Positions 7,088 to 7,597 of a DNA stretch of 7,597 nucleotides are shown here, in pieces. The notes beneath the pieces are model-generated. The model searched no databases. It was not told the DNA's origin and saw only the letters and a list, made by a program, of their open reading frames with translations. The position numbers and the translations under genes were made by a program. Within the stretch, counting starts at the first letter, position 1. Each line of letters starts with the position of its first letter. Origin of the DNA: Proteiniphilum sp. UBA4977 (GTDB taxonomy: Bacteria; Bacteroidota; Bacteroidia; Bacteroidales; Dysgonomonadaceae); the NCBI GenBank assembly GCA_002398565.1, contig DGZP01000121.1, forward strand, positions 1 to 7,597, read 5' to 3'.

Positions 7088-7597
7088 TTATATTATTTTC
7101 TGGTGGTATACATCCATTTCCGTCAGCTTTTCTATCAATTTTTCTGCTTTTCTTGTATCACCCAACCCAAGCCATCCCAAAGCCATCACATAGTAGCAAT
7201 GAATTTGGTTGCGTTTGTTGAGATCCTCTTCCCAGATAGCCAGATCGGGAAGCGAAACAGCAAAATAATCTATCGTGCATTTGTCGTTCAGGTGTTTTTC
7301 TCCATGGGCAATCAATGTATGAAAACGCTCCAACGCTTTCTCTTCAAAACCGAGTGCTCTCCATGCCAAGCCCTGATAGTAGATCTTATCAGGATTCTCA
7401 TCATTGTAGTAGAATACCTGCTTTGGCTCTTCGGAGCCTTTGGTCGCTTTTGTAAACCATTTTACCGCATTGGCTTCATCATTCATACCCCGGTAACAGA
7501 CTCCCTTGTAGTAATCCACATCATTCTCGTTCACCGTGCTTAACTTACCCTCACCCAAGTTGTAAGGGTATTCATCCGTTTCTTTCAAGTACTGCAA
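7088..7597 (-). CDS. C-terminal part of a DUF5107/TPR-repeat protein (partial, 5' end outside window)
   Basis: This is an open frame of 169 codons running in from the window edge; the first codon in view is TTG, read as Leu rather than as a start. Helical pairs of tetratricopeptide type are visible at about 27-53 (DVDYYKGVCYRGMNDEANAV), 71-96 (KIYYQGLAWRALGFEEKALE) and 132-158 (HCYYVMALGWLGLGDTRKAE). Between them lie YPYNLGEGKL, EPKQVFYYNDENPDKIYYQG and IDYFAVSLPDL. These motifs match my memory of the C-terminal end of large DUF5107 proteins, which carry a sugar-enzyme-like N-terminal domain followed by TPRs and are found near Bacteroidota glycan-use genes. That N-terminal domain is not in view here. 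The biochemical role is not established from this sequence. The stop is 38 bases upstream of susC on the same strand, so the genes are probably co-transcribed. Calling it only a TPR protein would be the cautious alternative. Confidence 0.82.
   Translation of the reverse strand: MQYLKETDEYPYNLGEGKLSTVNENDVDYYKGVCYRGMNDEANAVKWFTKATKGSEEPKQVFYYNDENPDKIYYQGLAWRALGFEEKALERFHTLIAHGEKHLNDKCTIDYFAVSLPDLAIWEEDLNKRNQIHCYYVMALGWLGLGDTRKAEKLIEKLTEMDVYHQKII

Larger units (their letters stand above)
1..7597 (-). other. Polysaccharide-utilisation-type operon (incomplete at both ends)
   Basis: Six same-strand genes are arranged with gaps of 38, 28, 92 and 1 bases and one 11-base overlap. The susC-susD pair defines a polysaccharide-utilisation-type locus. 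The flanking esterase, propeller and DUF5107-type genes fit glycan processing. No sensor-regulator (hybrid two-component system, ECF sigma/anti-sigma pair, AraC or LacI type) is present in the window, so how the operon is induced cannot be said. Neither the first promoter nor the final terminator is in view. Confidence 0.8.

Noticed and set aside
7103..7543. Long plus-strand open frame (146 codons) opposite the DUF5107/TPR gene
   Set aside because: The minus-strand frame shows clear TPR and family motifs. The plus-strand product has no recognisable domain and a low-complexity Phe/Cys-rich composition typical of an antisense shadow.
1..7597. CRISPR arrays, tRNA or rRNA genes, insertion sequences, integration sites
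   Set aside because: I saw no spaced direct repeats, transposase-like frames, terminal inverted repeats or RNA-gene signatures. Coding genes occupy almost the whole window.

Overview
The window looks like part of a polysaccharide-utilisation-type operon from a member of the Bacteroidota, probably Bacteroidales. The main evidence is a complete SusC/SusD pair: a TonB-dependent outer-membrane transporter and its surface lipoprotein. The start contexts are AT-rich without clear Shine-Dalgarno sites, and a TPR/DUF5107-type gene of a kind familiar from Bacteroidota sits next to the pair. The genus cannot be fixed from this sequence alone.

Every supported gene is on the minus strand, so transcription runs from high to low coordinates. 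In that order the genes are: the C-terminal 169 codons of a DUF5107/TPR protein (7597-7088, 5' end outside the window); susC-like (7049-3810); susD-like (3781-2003); a Tat-signal SGNH/GDSL hydrolase with a GTG start (1910-1116); a secreted five-bladed beta-propeller glycosidase-like protein (1114-71); and the first 27 codons of another exported protein (81-1, 3' end outside the window). The last gene overlaps the end of the propeller gene by 11 bases and is easy to miss because only its signal peptide is in view. Gaps within the operon are 38, 28, 92 and 1 bases, then an 11-base overlap. The only gap with room for regulation is the 92-base AT-rich one between susD and the SGNH gene, which contains a weak match to the Bacteroides -7 box. 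No stretch of 300 bases lacks a gene.

Inferred function: the SusC/D pair captures and imports an oligosaccharide. The SGNH hydrolase would remove ester groups such as acetyl. The propeller protein and the next exported product would cleave or bind the glycan. The DUF5107 protein would act on, or support processing of, the same glycan. No gene belongs to a family that names the substrate, and neither a regulator nor a classical, confidently assigned glycoside hydrolase is in view. The most interesting parts are the propeller protein, whose catalytic residues do not match the well-known propeller glycosidase motifs, its tight coupling to the SGNH esterase, and the hidden downstream gene.
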